Shown here: one piece after another, positions 1-10,419 of the stretch
How positions within the stretch are numbered: the stretch's first letter is position 1
Layout: each line of letters opens with the position of its first letter
NCBI GenBank assembly: GCA_963970005.1
Contig: CAXAMN010021001.1
Span: 731,728 to 795,727 of the forward strand
Direction of reading: 5' to 3'
DNA: 64,000 nucleotides
Source: Durusdinium trenchii
Taxonomy: Eukaryota > Sar > Dinophyceae > Suessiales > Symbiodiniaceae
The notes under the pieces: generated by a model
What the model was told of the DNA's origin: nothing
The model's input: the letters and a program-made list of their open reading frames with translations, nothing else
The model's database searches: none
Translations under genes and position numbers: made by a program

Positions 1-159
1 AAATCGAATAACTAAACTGGTGGATATTTTTTGTGAAGTAAAGAAAGAAAGTGAGACTTAATGACTAAAACTGTGGACAAAAATCTTTGGTGAAGTACAC
101 GCAGGAAACAAAATCTCATAGAATTGAACCTCAACATACAGGCTTGAAGTCTAAAAAAT
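1..159. other. AT-rich sequence, no gene seen
   Basis: AT-rich sequence leading into the 41-bp satellite. No open reading frame, splice-bounded exon or RNA motif is visible. Confidence 0.5.
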
Positions 160-412
160 TAGATTCAAAATATGAATCTAAAATTTTTGGTTTCACAAGT
201 TAGATTCAGAATCTGAATCTAAAATCTTGGATTTGGAGAGTTAGATTCAGAATCTGAATCTAAATCCTGAATTTGGAGAGTTAGATTCAGAATCTGAATC
301 TAAAATCTTGGATTTGGAGAGTTAGATTCAGAATCTGAATCTAAAATTTTACATGTAAAAAGTTAGATTCAAAATCAGAATCTAAAATTTTTGATTTTGA
401 AAGTTAAATTAA
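160..412. repeat. 41-bp tandem satellite with a hairpin core
   Basis: About six units of roughly 41 bp follow each other. Each holds the perfect dyad AGATTCAGAATCTGAATCT (8-bp arms, 3-nt loop) followed by a spacer such as TTGGATTTGGAGAG. The central units are nearly identical. The outer ones decay by point changes and small indels (AAAATATGAATC, AAAATCAGAATC), as expected of a minisatellite homogenised at its middle. No coding potential. Confidence 0.85.
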
Positions 413-900
413 GACTCAAAATCTAAATTTTATATTTCAAAAAATAAATTAATACCAAAACACAAATATTAGTAGTTTTCAACGCAAACAAAATATAAAA
501 CATAGTGATTGTAAATACTAGGTTTAATATATTTTCAACAAAACACATTTTTTAAACAATATACAAATAACATAAATTTCATTCAAACAAAATATATTAT
601 TAATTGTGTGTTTCATTTGTATGGTTGAGCAAAAAGCCACTGTGGCCTTCATTTTTTTCACTGAAATTGTGAAATTGAATCAAAAGCCAATATGGCCCAT
701 CAGTTGTGAACTTGTATCAAAAGCCAATATGGCCCATCACAAAGCACATTCAAAAGCCAATGTGGCCTTTAGAATCAATATATATATATACATACATACT
801 AGTATATCTATTTACTATTGTAGCCATTTATGCATCAGAAGAACATGCCAGAACCTGTAGAACATAAGCACTATATGCAGTGTTCTATCAATACTTTAAA
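413..900. other. AT-rich spacer with repeated GCCAATATGG motifs
   Basis: Very AT-rich to about 600. After that there are several copies of a short motif of the type AAAGCCAATATGGCCCATC (near 637, 681, 720 and 751). An 84-codon reading frame here is built from these repeats and is not credible as a gene. Confidence 0.5.
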
Positions 901-987
901 TTAAGTTGTAGCTACACCAATAGTGCAATTTCTACCTACCATTTACAAACCCATTGAAGCCCAAAGAGGTGCCACAAACCAGCAGCC

Positions 988-1912
988 ATGGCAGAGCAAG
1001 TGGATCCACAGGCCACCACCAATGATACCAGTGCCACCTCCAGTGATTCCAGTGACACTGTTGTGTCCAACAAGACCATCAATGAAGGCCAATGGAGGCC
1101 AAAAGAATTGGCCAGGATGAGGGACAATGATGCGGATTGCACCAATGTGCCCAAGGCTTCCAGATTGTCCACCAGTGAGGCCAGTGGTTACCAAGCCAAT
1201 GACCCCATCAAGCTGGAGCAAGAACCTCCCATAGATATTCCAATTGAGCCTGCAAAATCACCAGAGTATGATCCCTTGCCACCATACCCAGCACACCAAA
1301 GCCAGATGAGGCCAGCATGTTCAGCAAACCGAAGCCAGATGAGGCCAGCTGCTGGCCCAAACCAATTCTAGATGCAAGAGTCCAACCACCCAGCTTGTTT
1401 TTTGCCAAAAGGTCACCAATGGGCAATGTGGCACCACCACCAGAGCCACTTTCACCAGCTTCCAGCCAATTCCTGCAGAGCCCAAAGGCATACCCCAGAG
1501 CAGCAAGTGCAGCAGTGCCACCAGACCACTCTATGGCATCCAGTAGTGGCCCATGTGTGGGACAGGCCATGCCAGAGCCTTCTGACAAAACTGGATGGAA
1601 GGCCAAATTAGTCTTCTTCGCTGTCCTGTGGGATGCCAAAGACTGGGCCACCACAGATGCCATAGTCAGGAAATTCCAAGCTGATTTGGCCAAGCATCCA
1701 TTGCAGCCAAACCAGGCGGAAGGTCAGCCCAGCAATTGGCAGACCACTGTGCTGCAGGCCATTGGGATGCTGTGGCCAGCCTCTTGGAGACCATGAAGGC
1801 CAACCTCCACTTTGCCAGGGAATGCACCAGAACCCAGAACATCATGAACCGCCATGGGTCTGATGCCAGAAGGCCAGATTGGTTTGACCTTTGAGCCACT
1901 CCAGTGGCCACC
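988..1912 (+). pseudogene. Decayed orphan-type ORF, first part
   Basis: A reading frame opens at ATG 988 with a Ser/Thr-rich hydrophilic start (MAEQVDPQATTND). It runs to 1371 and continues in a second frame (1317-1796, Pro-rich, then KLVFFAVLWDAKDW). A third frame from about 1751 to 1914 encodes an amphipathic segment (DAVASLLETMKANLHFARE). The three frames make one plausible protein only with two frameshifts or unseen introns. The DNA is CpG-poor and GGCCA-rich, unlike the retroelement to the right. No family can be named. It could be the 5' part of the same decayed gene as 2285-2800. Confidence 0.35.
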
Positions 1913-2284
1913 ATTTGTTTCACACTGCCAGACCTTTTGTGTCACCTAGCCAGAGAAAAAAATATCAGCAGCTGAGTTTTGTTTCCAAAAGCCTTTTTTG
2001 GCTACCCAAGCTTTGAAGTTGTGCACAAGTGACAGTTGTTTGTGTCAAATGCCATATATGGTATATTTAGGTCACTTGCAAAAGCCAATTTATGGCAATC
2101 TTTAGCACAAGCCCCCTTTTGGACACACCATAACTTTCTTTCCCTTCAATTCCAATAGATTTCCCCTATCAGATACCCTTTTGCTTTACAATATATTCTT
2201 CAATCCTTTGCAATACATGAATAGCATATACTATTCAACCTTTCCTCACATCTTATATACCTTCACCATCTACAACCTATTTTT

Positions 2285-2800
2285 TTGGCCCATCTCCATG
2301 TAGCCACCTTGCCCTTGTCAAGCCCAGCCACTTCTGTCTTGCCCTTTACTGCCTGCAGTATGAGCCATTTGTGGAAAATTGAAGATTTCTTGGCAGAGAT
2401 CACCCATCTGCAAGAGTTGTGTGCCAGAAGACCTGGCTCCACAGTGGTTCAGACTCTGCTGAACACTTTGTGCCAAAGGCTCCAGGCAGTGGATACATGG
2501 ACAAGTGAAGCAATCATCCAATTGCTGGACCATGTGGAAAAATCCACTTTGCCTGAGACAGAGAAAGCCACTTTGAACCAATGTGTGGAGTCATGAGCCA
2601 CTGCATCAAACAACCATGCATTGACATTGGCCCATGGTGGCCAGAAGGTGCACAACTTCCCAGCCTACTTGACAAGCCAAGACTGGACCTTGCTCCAAGT
2701 AGGCTGGACAAAGGGGTCATCAGACCTGCAACCACACAATTTTGCACATTTGGAGGCAGTGTGCGTTGTTGGCCACATTTGGAGGCAGTGTGCAAAATAA
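2285..2800 (+). pseudogene. Decayed orphan-type ORF with in-frame TGA
   Basis: A helical, Leu-rich frame (IEDFLAEITHLQELCARRPG ... STLPETEKATLN) ends at TGA 2594-2596. Translation in the same frame then stays protein-like for about 65 more codons to a TAA near 2800 and includes VHNFPAYLTSQDWTLLQ. I associate a segment of the type YLTxxDWxxLx with dinoflagellate orphan proteins. The simplest reading is an inactive gene copy with one nonsense change. UGA recoding is possible but has no support here. Confidence 0.45.
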
Positions 2801-2967
2801 CTATTGCAGTTGAGCCAATATGGCAAATCATGTGAACCATGAGTATGGTAATTCATGAAGGCCACCATGCTTGGAGTAGGCCAGCAGTTGCACCTATCGC
2901 CAATGATGGCATTCATGTGAAACAGTTGCACCTGCAGCCATATATGCACATATAGGTCTCAAGGGCG

Positions 2968-3110
2968 CAATGGCCAGAATCATTGACAACTACCATTGTA
3001 ACTGGGAAGGCCAAACCATGTACATCATCTTGTTTGACAATGGCTGGCAGCAGTGGCTCCTTGGCAGCAAAGAGATGACCAACATGTTACCAACCACAAA
3101 AAACAATATA
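2968..3110 (+). pseudogene. Possible exon, beta-barrel-like segment
   Basis: The frame from ATG 2970 reads MARIIDNYHCNWEGQTMYII followed by LFDNGWQQWLLGSKEM. The alternation and the aromatic and Gly pattern resemble a small chromo/tudor-type barrel (inference only). It lies between the two other orphan-like frames and may belong to the same broken gene. Confidence 0.25.
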
Positions 3111-3172
3111 TGTGTGACCACTATCTAGAGGACATATAGAGGACTATATATGTTCAATCAAATCAACACTTT

Positions 3173-3529
3173 TTGGGCTCAGGTACGAGCCACCCACAGG
3201 GCCAGCCCACCATGCGTTCACCAGATGGGCCAATGGAGGAAACAGAAGAGAAGTTCATACCTGGGTGGACAACAACACTTGTATCACCAGGAGCAGACAG
3301 TATCTGGATCCAAATTGATGACCATTGTAAATTGAAGAACCATTGTAAATTGATGACCATTGTATTTTGTTCCCAAGCCCAGTTCTTTGTGCTGGTGTAT
3401 GAGCACCATGGACCCAGGATTTCCAACCACCGGTTGGTCCAACTGCTGCTCTACAGGGAGCCATACTCCAACTTCCAGCACATTGTGGACCAATGGTTTA
3501 GCCCACATGAGGCACCAGCAGCACCATAG
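3173..3529 (+). pseudogene. Possible further ORF of the decayed gene
   Basis: A 118-codon frame ends at TAG 3527-3529. Its C-terminal half (FFVLVYEHHGPRISNHRLVQ ... SNFQHIVDQWFSPHE) looks protein-like. Its middle spans a local direct repeat (CATTGTAAATTGA, three times near 3324-3361) that has probably interrupted it. Function unknown. Confidence 0.3.
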
Positions 3530-4170
3530 GGCCACTTGGGTAAATTCAACACGTTGTTGCGCAGCACAATTGAATGTGTTCCACAAAGTAGACGATGAGT
3601 TCAATGTTTGGTTTTGTTGATTCAATCTTTTGTTTCCAATGGCACCAGGCGACCACCAAAGGCTACTTTTTGATTTGCATCAATGGCAAAGACCATGCTA
3701 CCAGCCAGTGCTTCAAAAACAGCTTGCCAAGCAGCAATGTTTGAGCCTAGCCAATATGCGCATACATTTTCTGTCCTTCTTGTCATTCTAAAGTTTAGAG
3801 CATATGTAAACAGCACCATGCAACCATGGAAAAACCATTCAACATTCCAACATTCCAATAAAAGGCCATGATGGCTCATCGAAGGCCATGATGGCTTCTT
3901 CCATCCATCAATAAATGTTTGCACATGTCAATGCACCACGACAGAAATGAATTATGTTTCTTTTTTTTTCGAAAATGCACATTTGATTATTAGTATTTTT
4001 GTACCAAAATCATTTTAATTCTCTGAAAAACTTAAAGTCAATTTGGATTTTGGAGAAACAATTGTTAGAGTTATAACTAGTTATATAGAATTAGCAACTC
4101 AAGCTAATAATTATATAACTGATCTTAACTAACTTAACTTCTTATAACAAAACAAGGATCCCAAGTATGT
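3530..4170. other. Spacer, CpG-poor then AT-rich
   Basis: Contains a short direct repeat of GAAGGCCATGATGGCT (near 3861-3895) and then AT-rich DNA from about 3960 to the retroelement edge. No gene seen. Confidence 0.4.
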
Positions 4171-4174
4171 CCCC

Positions 4175-5443
4175 ATGAAGCCGACACATGGCAACATGGC
4201 CGTGGTGGCATACTACGACCACCACGTGGGTGGCCCCCGTTTTCGACAATACTACGGTTCTCTGTTCGGGTTACCAAATGCTGTGTGTTCGTTCAATCGA
4301 TTTCCCCGGTTCTTTCAAGCTGCCTGCCGCCGCCTGGCCTATTGTATGACCAGTATGTACTTTGATGACCTGACAATCCAGGACTTCGGTATCATGGGCG
4401 GCCCTGGCCAGGCATTCGTTAATGACCTGGCACGATGCCTTGGCTCACCCTTCCAAACAGAGAAACATCAGTCCTTGGCGGCTCAGTCTGATTTTCTGGG
4501 GCTGATCCATGACGTGGCTGCCTGCCACCGGGGTGATCCTGTCAAGTTCTGGGTCCGGGACCGATTGCTCACCAAGGTCACCGACATCATGGAGGAGGCC
4601 ACTCAGACGCGTCGCCTCCCTCCGGGACTGGCGGCCAAGCTCTTTGGCTGCCTGGGCTTCTTGACGACGGGATGCTTCGGCAAGCTCGGCCGGTCGGGCC
4701 TCCATAGCATCAAGGACAGACAATACTCCTCGCAAGTCGTGATGACACCGGAGATTGAACAGTCCTTTGCTAGAATTCGAGCTCTACTTCAGTTGAAGCC
4801 TGAAAGAGAATTACCGCTCAATCCAGTACGGCAACACCGCTACTTGGCAGCATCCGATGCAGCGCAAGATAGGCCCCGCGAGGGCTCTGCGGGAGTCTTG
4901 TTCATTGACCCCCGTGGTAACCGAAGGGCCTATGTCGTCCATATCAGCCCAAAGATCTTCACGGTGTGGTCCCATCATGAGGCCAAGATTGCACAGCTTG
5001 AGCTCTTGACAGTCTACATGGGCCTGGCATATAATGCCTCATCAGTTCGCGGAATGCATGGTATATGGTTTGTTGACAATATCGCTGCCCTCATGGCTCT
5101 CATACGAGGCCGCAGCAACAACGATGAGCTGGATTCTATGGCCGGAGCCATCCATGGCCTTCTGTTTGCACTCCGTAGTGCATGCTACTTTGAATGGGTC
5201 CAGAGTAAGGACAACTGGTCAGACGGCATCAGCAGACAGGGAACAACATGGTTTTCGTCTCTTCCACACCTACCCCCTGCTCATGCTCCTCCAGCTGCCC
5301 TACCACCTCATCGCTCAGGTCTTTCAGTTCGTTTGAGTGCTTTGGATAAGTTAGTGCCTTGGATGGAGTGCTCCCACAGGGAGAGTGTCAGATGTCAGAT
5401 GACACAAGCGACGTGGGTCGCATTTCGAACCAAAGCACTTTAG
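4175..5443 (+). CDS. Retroelement reverse transcriptase-RNase H fragment
   Basis: A 422-residue open frame. Residues 62-65 are YFDD, the reverse transcriptase active-site box, inside MYFDDLTIQDF. The frame starts in the middle of the RT palm, so the fingers are missing and the element is 5'-truncated. An RNase H domain follows: SDAA (D228), QLELL (E276), VDN (D301) and NWSDGISR (D350) give the D-E-D-D set. There is no protease, integrase or tyrosine recombinase. The last 27 or so residues are encoded by the first 164-bp terminal repeat. CpG-rich base use differs from the CpG-poor DNA to the left, which fits a later insertion. RT followed directly by RNase H fits DIRS or Ty3-like elements; the repeat layout favours DIRS/PAT. 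Confidence 0.85.
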   Translation: MKPTHGNMAVVAYYDHHVGGPRFRQYYGSLFGLPNAVCSFNRFPRFFQAACRRLAYCMTSMYFDDLTIQDFGIMGGPGQAFVNDLARCLGSPFQTEKHQSLAAQSDFLGLIHDVAACHRGDPVKFWVRDRLLTKVTDIMEEATQTRRLPPGLAAKLFGCLGFLTTGCFGKLGRSGLHSIKDRQYSSQVVMTPEIEQSFARIRALLQLKPERELPLNPVRQHRYLAASDAAQDRPREGSAGVLFIDPRGNRRAYVVHISPKIFTVWSHHEAKIAQLELLTVYMGLAYNASSVRGMHGIWFVDNIAALMALIRGRSNNDELDSMAGAIHGLLFALRSACYFEWVQSKDNWSDGISRQGTTWFSSLPHLPPAHAPPAALPPHRSGLSVRLSALDKLVPWMECSHRESVRCQMTQATWVAFRTKAL

Positions 5444-5524
5444 TACAGATAGTACAGACCTGAATCGATTCGCAGAAAAGGGTAGCAGCAGTCGACATCT
5501 GTTGAGCGAGATTCATCGAATATA
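5361..5524 (+). repeat. Retroelement direct repeat, copy 1
   Basis: 164 bp identical base for base to 6091-6254. It overlaps the 3' end of the RT-RNase H frame and runs past its stop codon. Identity of the two copies suggests recent insertion or ongoing homogenisation. Confidence 0.9.
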
Positions 5525-6090
5525 TTCAATCATTTAAGGTAGGCAGGGTCGGTGATGATGAATTATTTGGGAAGCTTCGAATCAACGTCTCCCAATGTTT
5601 GAATGCTCAAGCCAAACTGGGGAGACGCCCCTTGAGGAGCAGTGTCGCTGCTGGTACCTCAAGCTAAACTTTTTCTCCCACCCTGCCACACCCTGTTAGT
5701 TACTTTCATGTCCACCTGGTGCTAGTCGAGCTGGTGGCTGACTTGGCTTGTTGCCGGAAGAGTCGGGTTACCTGGTGACAGTCGCTTCACCTGTGGCCTT
5801 GCTGGTGCTTGATGGCCGTATTCCGGGTTACTTTCAGTTACCACGGCTATGCTTGTGACGCTTGCAGCCTGGGCTGTCGGCCACATGAGATGGGGACTGT
5901 GCTGTCTGCCGCTGTCGTCCGGTTGTCCTTTTCCGGCTGCCCGCCGCCTAGCCATCATAACTGTTCTGTCGGTCCCAGGTATTGGCGATGACTAGGGAGT
6001 TTCATTTAATCTTTTCATCGCTCTGTCCAGGGCTGGCATCCGTTGTGGCCGTAGGACCGCCCCTGCGGTATCCTCTCGGTCACTACATAC
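5525..6090 (+). mobile_element. Retroelement internal segment between repeats
   Basis: 566 bp between the two identical repeats. No long credible frame. In a PAT-type DIRS element this position (between B1 and B2) would be the A2 segment, a copy of the element's 5' end. The 5' end is lost here, so that cannot be tested inside the window. Confidence 0.45.
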
Positions 6091-6254
6091 GGATGGAGTG
6101 CTCCCACAGGGAGAGTGTCAGATGTCAGATGACACAAGCGACGTGGGTCGCATTTCGAACCAAAGCACTTTAGTACAGATAGTACAGACCTGAATCGATT
6201 CGCAGAAAAGGGTAGCAGCAGTCGACATCTGTTGAGCGAGATTCATCGAATATA
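6091..6254 (+). repeat. Retroelement direct repeat, copy 2 and 3' end
   Basis: Second perfect copy of the 164-bp repeat. Similarity stops at 6254, where AT-rich flanking DNA begins, so this is taken as the 3' end of the element. Confidence 0.9.
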
Positions 6255-7511
6255 CTTATAGTTACTTACTTTGTACTTTTAATTATGCATGTAGTTTTTC
6301 ATGTTTTTGAACTTTTTTTTCAGGTTATTATGGTAGAGTAGACTACAATTACATATTTTAACATAAACTTTGTTAAACAAATAGAAAAGAGAACAATTAC
6401 ACAAAAACTACAGCGTCCCACTCTCAATTGGTAATGTTGTATATTATATTCATTGGCCTTATGCCTATACATTGACCCTGAAAAAATCCGAATGTATGCA
6501 AAAATTGGTTTGTTTGACATCAGATTTTGATCGGGAACGAAAATACCATGCCGAAGCCGAGCGCTGTAGCTTCAATCAAAGAAAAACCGGTCCAGTCCGC
6601 TCGAACCAAATAAAACCTGGTCCGCCCGCCTCATTGGGTCATTGGGCACCTATTTGTGCAAGACCAGACTGACCGTAAGAGAACCTCAAACGTGTGTGAA
6701 GCAAGTATAGGGCACACTTACGAGCATTTACGTAACTAGGGCTTTCGATGGTGCTTATTATAAGGCGAAAATGCATGACAAGAATCCGACCCGGGGTCCC
6801 AAAGTGTTAAAACATGTTAAAACGTTGTGTTTTGGGGAGACGTCTCCCGTCCATTTGCACCATTTTCTACGGTTTGACAAGGGGTGGTAAATCAGCAGTT
6901 CATGGACACCCCTTAAGTTGGGTCTTAAGGGACTAGTCATTTTTAGATATTCTTAGACACTTGTTGGGGTGCCCTGGTGGAAACCCAGTGTTGAATCCCA
7001 GCTTTGGAAAAGAAACGCAACTCCTGATGTTCCAACAATGATTGATGCACATGGCGCCGGCGCCTCATTCCATTGAGGCCAAATAGCTGTGTAAACTCCT
7101 GGCTCTTGGGGAAGTTCATCCCGCTCACCTACTGGGCCTGGAACCCGAGCTGAGATATTCGCTGCGCCTTCGTTCAGCTGCGCCGAACTTGCTGAGCCTC
7201 TTCAGGGTTCATCTCGGACTGCAGAGACCCCTTGGTCACCTCGCCAGTACTCGCCGTGGGAACTCGGGTCGCCGGTAGCACAACGACCTAGCAGGACGAC
7301 CTAGAGCTGGTTCAGGTGAAATCTCCGCAAGACAGAGGAAACGGAGACTTCAACGAACTATACACTTAAAACAGGCTTGGAGGGATCATTTGTAGCTGTG
7401 GAATTGTGGCCCGTCCACGCCCAAAAGCCCCTTCTCACATAGTCTGGAGGGGTGTCAGCATGCCACGCCTCTGTGGTCCCAGAATGGGACTCTGACCGCT
7501 CTGACCTATAG
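6255..7511. other. Intergenic or intron DNA before channel exon
   Basis: AT-rich to about 6470, then mixed. Probably intron of the channel gene, because the 7512 exon needs upstream exons. A 61-codon - strand frame (7128-6943) with EFTQLFGLNG and a RRRR cluster is the only protein-like stretch, and it has no support. Confidence 0.4.
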
Positions 7512-7601
7512 ATCACTGAGGTCACGTATACCTTGTTTGTGTCTATCATGATTCTGAACTTGGTCATTGCTGTGATCTTGGAGAGCTACGAGGACGACAT
7601 G
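7512..7601 (+). CDS. Voltage-gated cation channel exon, last S6 helix
   Basis: The exon follows an acceptor CCTATAG and ends at ATG|GTGTTG. It is 90 bp, phase 0. It encodes ITEVTYTLFVSIMILNLVIA followed by VILESYEDDM. The xxMILNLVIAVILESYE pattern is the hallmark of the pore-lining S6 helix and its cytoplasmic exit in four-domain or single-domain voltage-gated Ca/Na channels (established family knowledge). The protein would sit in a membrane and pass cations on depolarisation. The C-terminal exons that follow suggest this is the last S6. Upstream exons are not in the window or were not recognised. Confidence 0.75.
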
Positions 7602-8482
7602 GTGTTGCCAACGCAAACGCTTAACTGCTTGGAAGAGTACCCCCAAACTAGCATGGAGCCATGTATGGAACCTGAGTTTCAACCATTTTTCCTCTATAAC
7701 CAAGTGGGTTTGGGCTTTCATGTGGTCCTTTGCCAGGGGTTAAGGTATAGGAAGCTCCCTGTTCGGCAGGTGGTCCAGTGGTGAGCGAAGCGTTCGGACA
7801 TGGGGGATGGGGAGAGTTATGGGGAGATATGGCCCAGGAACGTCAACAGATTAGTTTAGCGACAAATAGGCACGTCATCCAATCGACTGCTTGTGAAATG
7901 ATGGTGTTCTGAATCATTTTCCTTCATGCTAGCTGCCTGGGTCATCCCCGCAACTGGGTGTCCTGGCTAGACTACCCAGCCCACTGCTAGACTGGACCTC
8001 CAAGCAGGATGATCCAGCCAAAAATGATCATGGTCCAGTTTTTGATTCACAAGTCCAGTCCGATCCAGTAACACCTGGTCGATTTTACCTTATCAGGATT
8101 TATCGGATTATCTGTCTCCTTAAGTCGTGCGCTTATGGTGACTCAACTCCGGTATTTGAGGTCATTGACCTGTCGGGATTCACCTGCCTTGACGCTGCAG
8201 CCCACGTCGGTGCCGAGAGCTCGGTCGAATCGCTTCCGGTGAGAGCGAGAGCTGAACGGTCGGTTACGATCAGTCAGTGAGAGCGAGAGCTCGGTCTATT
8301 CGGGTGATAGGATCAGTCAAGGCCGTGTTTCTTTTTGGTGTTTGTGTTTTATTTATGCCGTGTTCTGTTGTTCTTTCTTTCTATATAGAGCGGTCCCTTC
8401 TGCGAAGTCTCCATGCTGATGACCCCGGTGTGTGTGCGAAGTCTCCATGGGCCAGCATGCGCCCGTGCCCACACCCTCGCAG
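7602..8482 (+). other. Channel intron
   Basis: Starts GTGTTG and ends TCGCAG before 8483. It contains a local direct repeat GTGAGAGCGAGAGCT (8238-8252 and 8277-8291). No other gene seen. Confidence 0.5.
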
Positions 8483-8530
8483 GAAGGCAAAGGGGAAAAG
8501 GAGACGGACGTCGTGGATTATTGCGTCAAG
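8483..8530 (+). CDS. Channel exon, start of cytoplasmic C-terminus
   Basis: 48 bp between acceptor CCCTCGCAG and donor AAG|GTGGGT, phase 0 on both sides. It therefore joins the S6 exon without a shift. It encodes EGKGEKETDVVDYCVK, a charged segment of the kind found just after the last S6 of calcium and sodium channels. Confidence 0.5.
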
Positions 8531-9649
8531 GTGGGTCTGGGGCTCGTCCTCAGCTGGCAGAAAATCATTCCCAGACCATCCAGGCATGGAATATAGTGAA
8601 TGATTTACATTGGGGTCCAAATAGCCAGCACCACACCAATGGTGGTTTATAGACCCCCCTGAAGATGTATTGTCCATCTAATAACCACCCTTTGGGTGGT
8701 ACTGGAGGGTAAATGTATATGTAACCATTTCAGACATGGATGGTTTGGGTTTCTATGGATTCTACCCTGGATTCTCCTGCCTGGAAGACGCTGGGTATAC
8801 TACCCGGACGACCCATCGGCCCGGTCTCCGGTCTGCTTTCGGCCACGAACGAGTGCGCGGAGGATCCGTTCACAGCAGGTCACCTGACACGGTCGGGTCC
8901 GAGCAACCGAGCAAGGCAAAGGATTGGACAAAGCCATGGTGCGGTTTTTCAAACAGATAGAAGTGAACCAATGACCCAATGAAATCTCAATGTTTTTGGG
9001 CAGTGCTCCTTCACTTTTTGCAGTGCACGCACCCTTGTGTTTTTTCGCAAAGTCATCGAAGCAGGGAGGCGTTTGGTGGGTCAAGTCGTGAAAGACTTTC
9101 CGGTCAGGTCGGACTTTCCAACCACCCGCTGGTTTGATTGGGGACACCACCCTCTTTTCACAACCCAACCATTCAGAGCACAAAGGATGCATAGACTGAT
9201 AGACTCTTAGACGATATTTCACCCCCCATATGAAGAGGAGGATTTCAATTCAAATGGCGGGTTTGGTGAATCAAGAGTCTACATGAAACATTATATAAAG
9301 AAGCGAGCGCCAACAAAAATCCATGGCTTTGATGAATCGTGTGGAGCACCGAAATCGCCCGCACCGCACCGCGCGCCGGATCGCTTTCCCCCCGTTGCGG
9401 CTCTCGTCGCCCGCTCTCGGGCAGTTGTGGAAAGAGAGAGATCCGGATCTGAAGTTGCCCGGGAGCCCAGGAGTGGACGTCAGGCTTTCGACGACACGTG
9501 GGCAGGTGGTCGACCGGTGAGATAGGCACGAGCCTGGTCAGACATGTTTCATCGTAGCACGCGCACGCTGAAGGCTCAAAGAATCTGGTGGATCGATCAA
9601 TGCCTTTGGTTTTCATGTTCCAGAAGGGGTAGACCTATATAGTCTCGAG
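8531..9649 (+). other. Channel intron
   Basis: Begins GTGGGT. Around 8615-8700 there is sequence related to the inverted-repeat family found at 31476, 33604 and 56052. No gene seen. Confidence 0.4.
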
Positions 9650-9726
9650 GAAGGAGGTCGAGATGCATGGAACAGGACCTGGTGGAAGCTGGTGGAACAG
9701 GACCTTGACCCCAACCTTGAGACCTT
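9650..9726 (+). CDS. Channel exon, EF-hand-like part (candidate)
   Basis: Acceptor CTCGAG|GAA and a GA-type donor (CTT|GAATTC) give 77 bp, phase 0 to 2. It encodes DAWNRTWWKLVEQDLDPNLE. Joined by phase to the next exon, it gives W..xxDLDPxxETLYLPxEEA. That matches the W..YDPxxTxxLP layout of the EF-hand region after the last S6 of calcium-type channels. The phase match on both sides supports it. The non-standard donor keeps confidence moderate. Confidence 0.42.
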
Positions 9727-10351
9727 GAATTCTCGCCAATGAAAGTCCCCTAGGGCTCCAACCATATCCTTAGGTTCGGTGGTTAGACCCCCCTTGGCAC
9801 CCACCCCTGGCCCATCTTCTCAGGAGGTCGGCCAGGAGCCCGTTCGGTCGTTCCAAAGCACTGTAAGCATTGAACCAAATGAAGGGCGCCCATTAGTTCC
9901 TGATGTTTGGGAATGTAGCCCATTGCAAACTCGCAGACGTGAAGACCCTCGGCAGAACGATCAGTTTCTCATGTTCCCTATGGGGCTCCCGTCTTACCTT
10001 CGTTTTGAAGGAGTTCGGGGTGGGGTTAGAGGGTCCAATATCTTCTGATGAGTTTCTTGGGGACCCACAATCAACGATCTCAACCATATAAACATTGTCC
10101 CCAACTGTCACTACAACGTCAACACTTCTCGCCGAACTGTAACTTCTGTCAATGAGTTCACTCAATGATATTTGAGTCCTTGGTGTAGGAGTCGAACCAC
10201 CAGTGATACTCGCTACTCGCATACTGATCATGTTTGCCGAAACTCCATCGTGTTTGAAACCATTCGTTTGATACGATATAGAACAACAGGTCAAAACACC
10301 TTTCTGTGAGACGGGCAGAAATGGGACTTGCTGCTTTCACCACCGACCCAG
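9727..10351 (+). other. Channel intron with an inverted-repeat element
   Basis: If the exons are right this is a GA-AG intron (GAATTC...CCCAG). It holds a copy of the CCCTAGGGCTCC element at 9747-9841. Confidence 0.4.
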
Positions 10352-10419
10352 GTATTTGCCCATGGAAGAGGCTATCGCCTATGTCACTGATGCCGCTTTC
10401 TGGCACGGAAATGCCTGCG
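10352..10419 (+). CDS. Channel exon, EF-hand/pre-IQ region
   Basis: 68 bp between acceptor CGACCCAG and donor TGCG|GTGGGT. It encodes YLPMEEAIAYVTDAAFWHGN followed by AC and the first base of the next codon. That base joins AG of the 12966 exon to make GAG, so both exons read through as NAC-E-IPMKF. This is direct phase evidence that the two exons belong together. Confidence 0.6.

Noticed and set aside
160..412. CRISPR array
   Set aside because: Units are adjacent tandem copies without unique spacers, and the genome is eukaryotic.
10189..10200. Minus-strand GGTTCGACTCC, a Pol III B box
   Set aside because: The neighbouring T stem does not pair and there is no acceptor or D arm.
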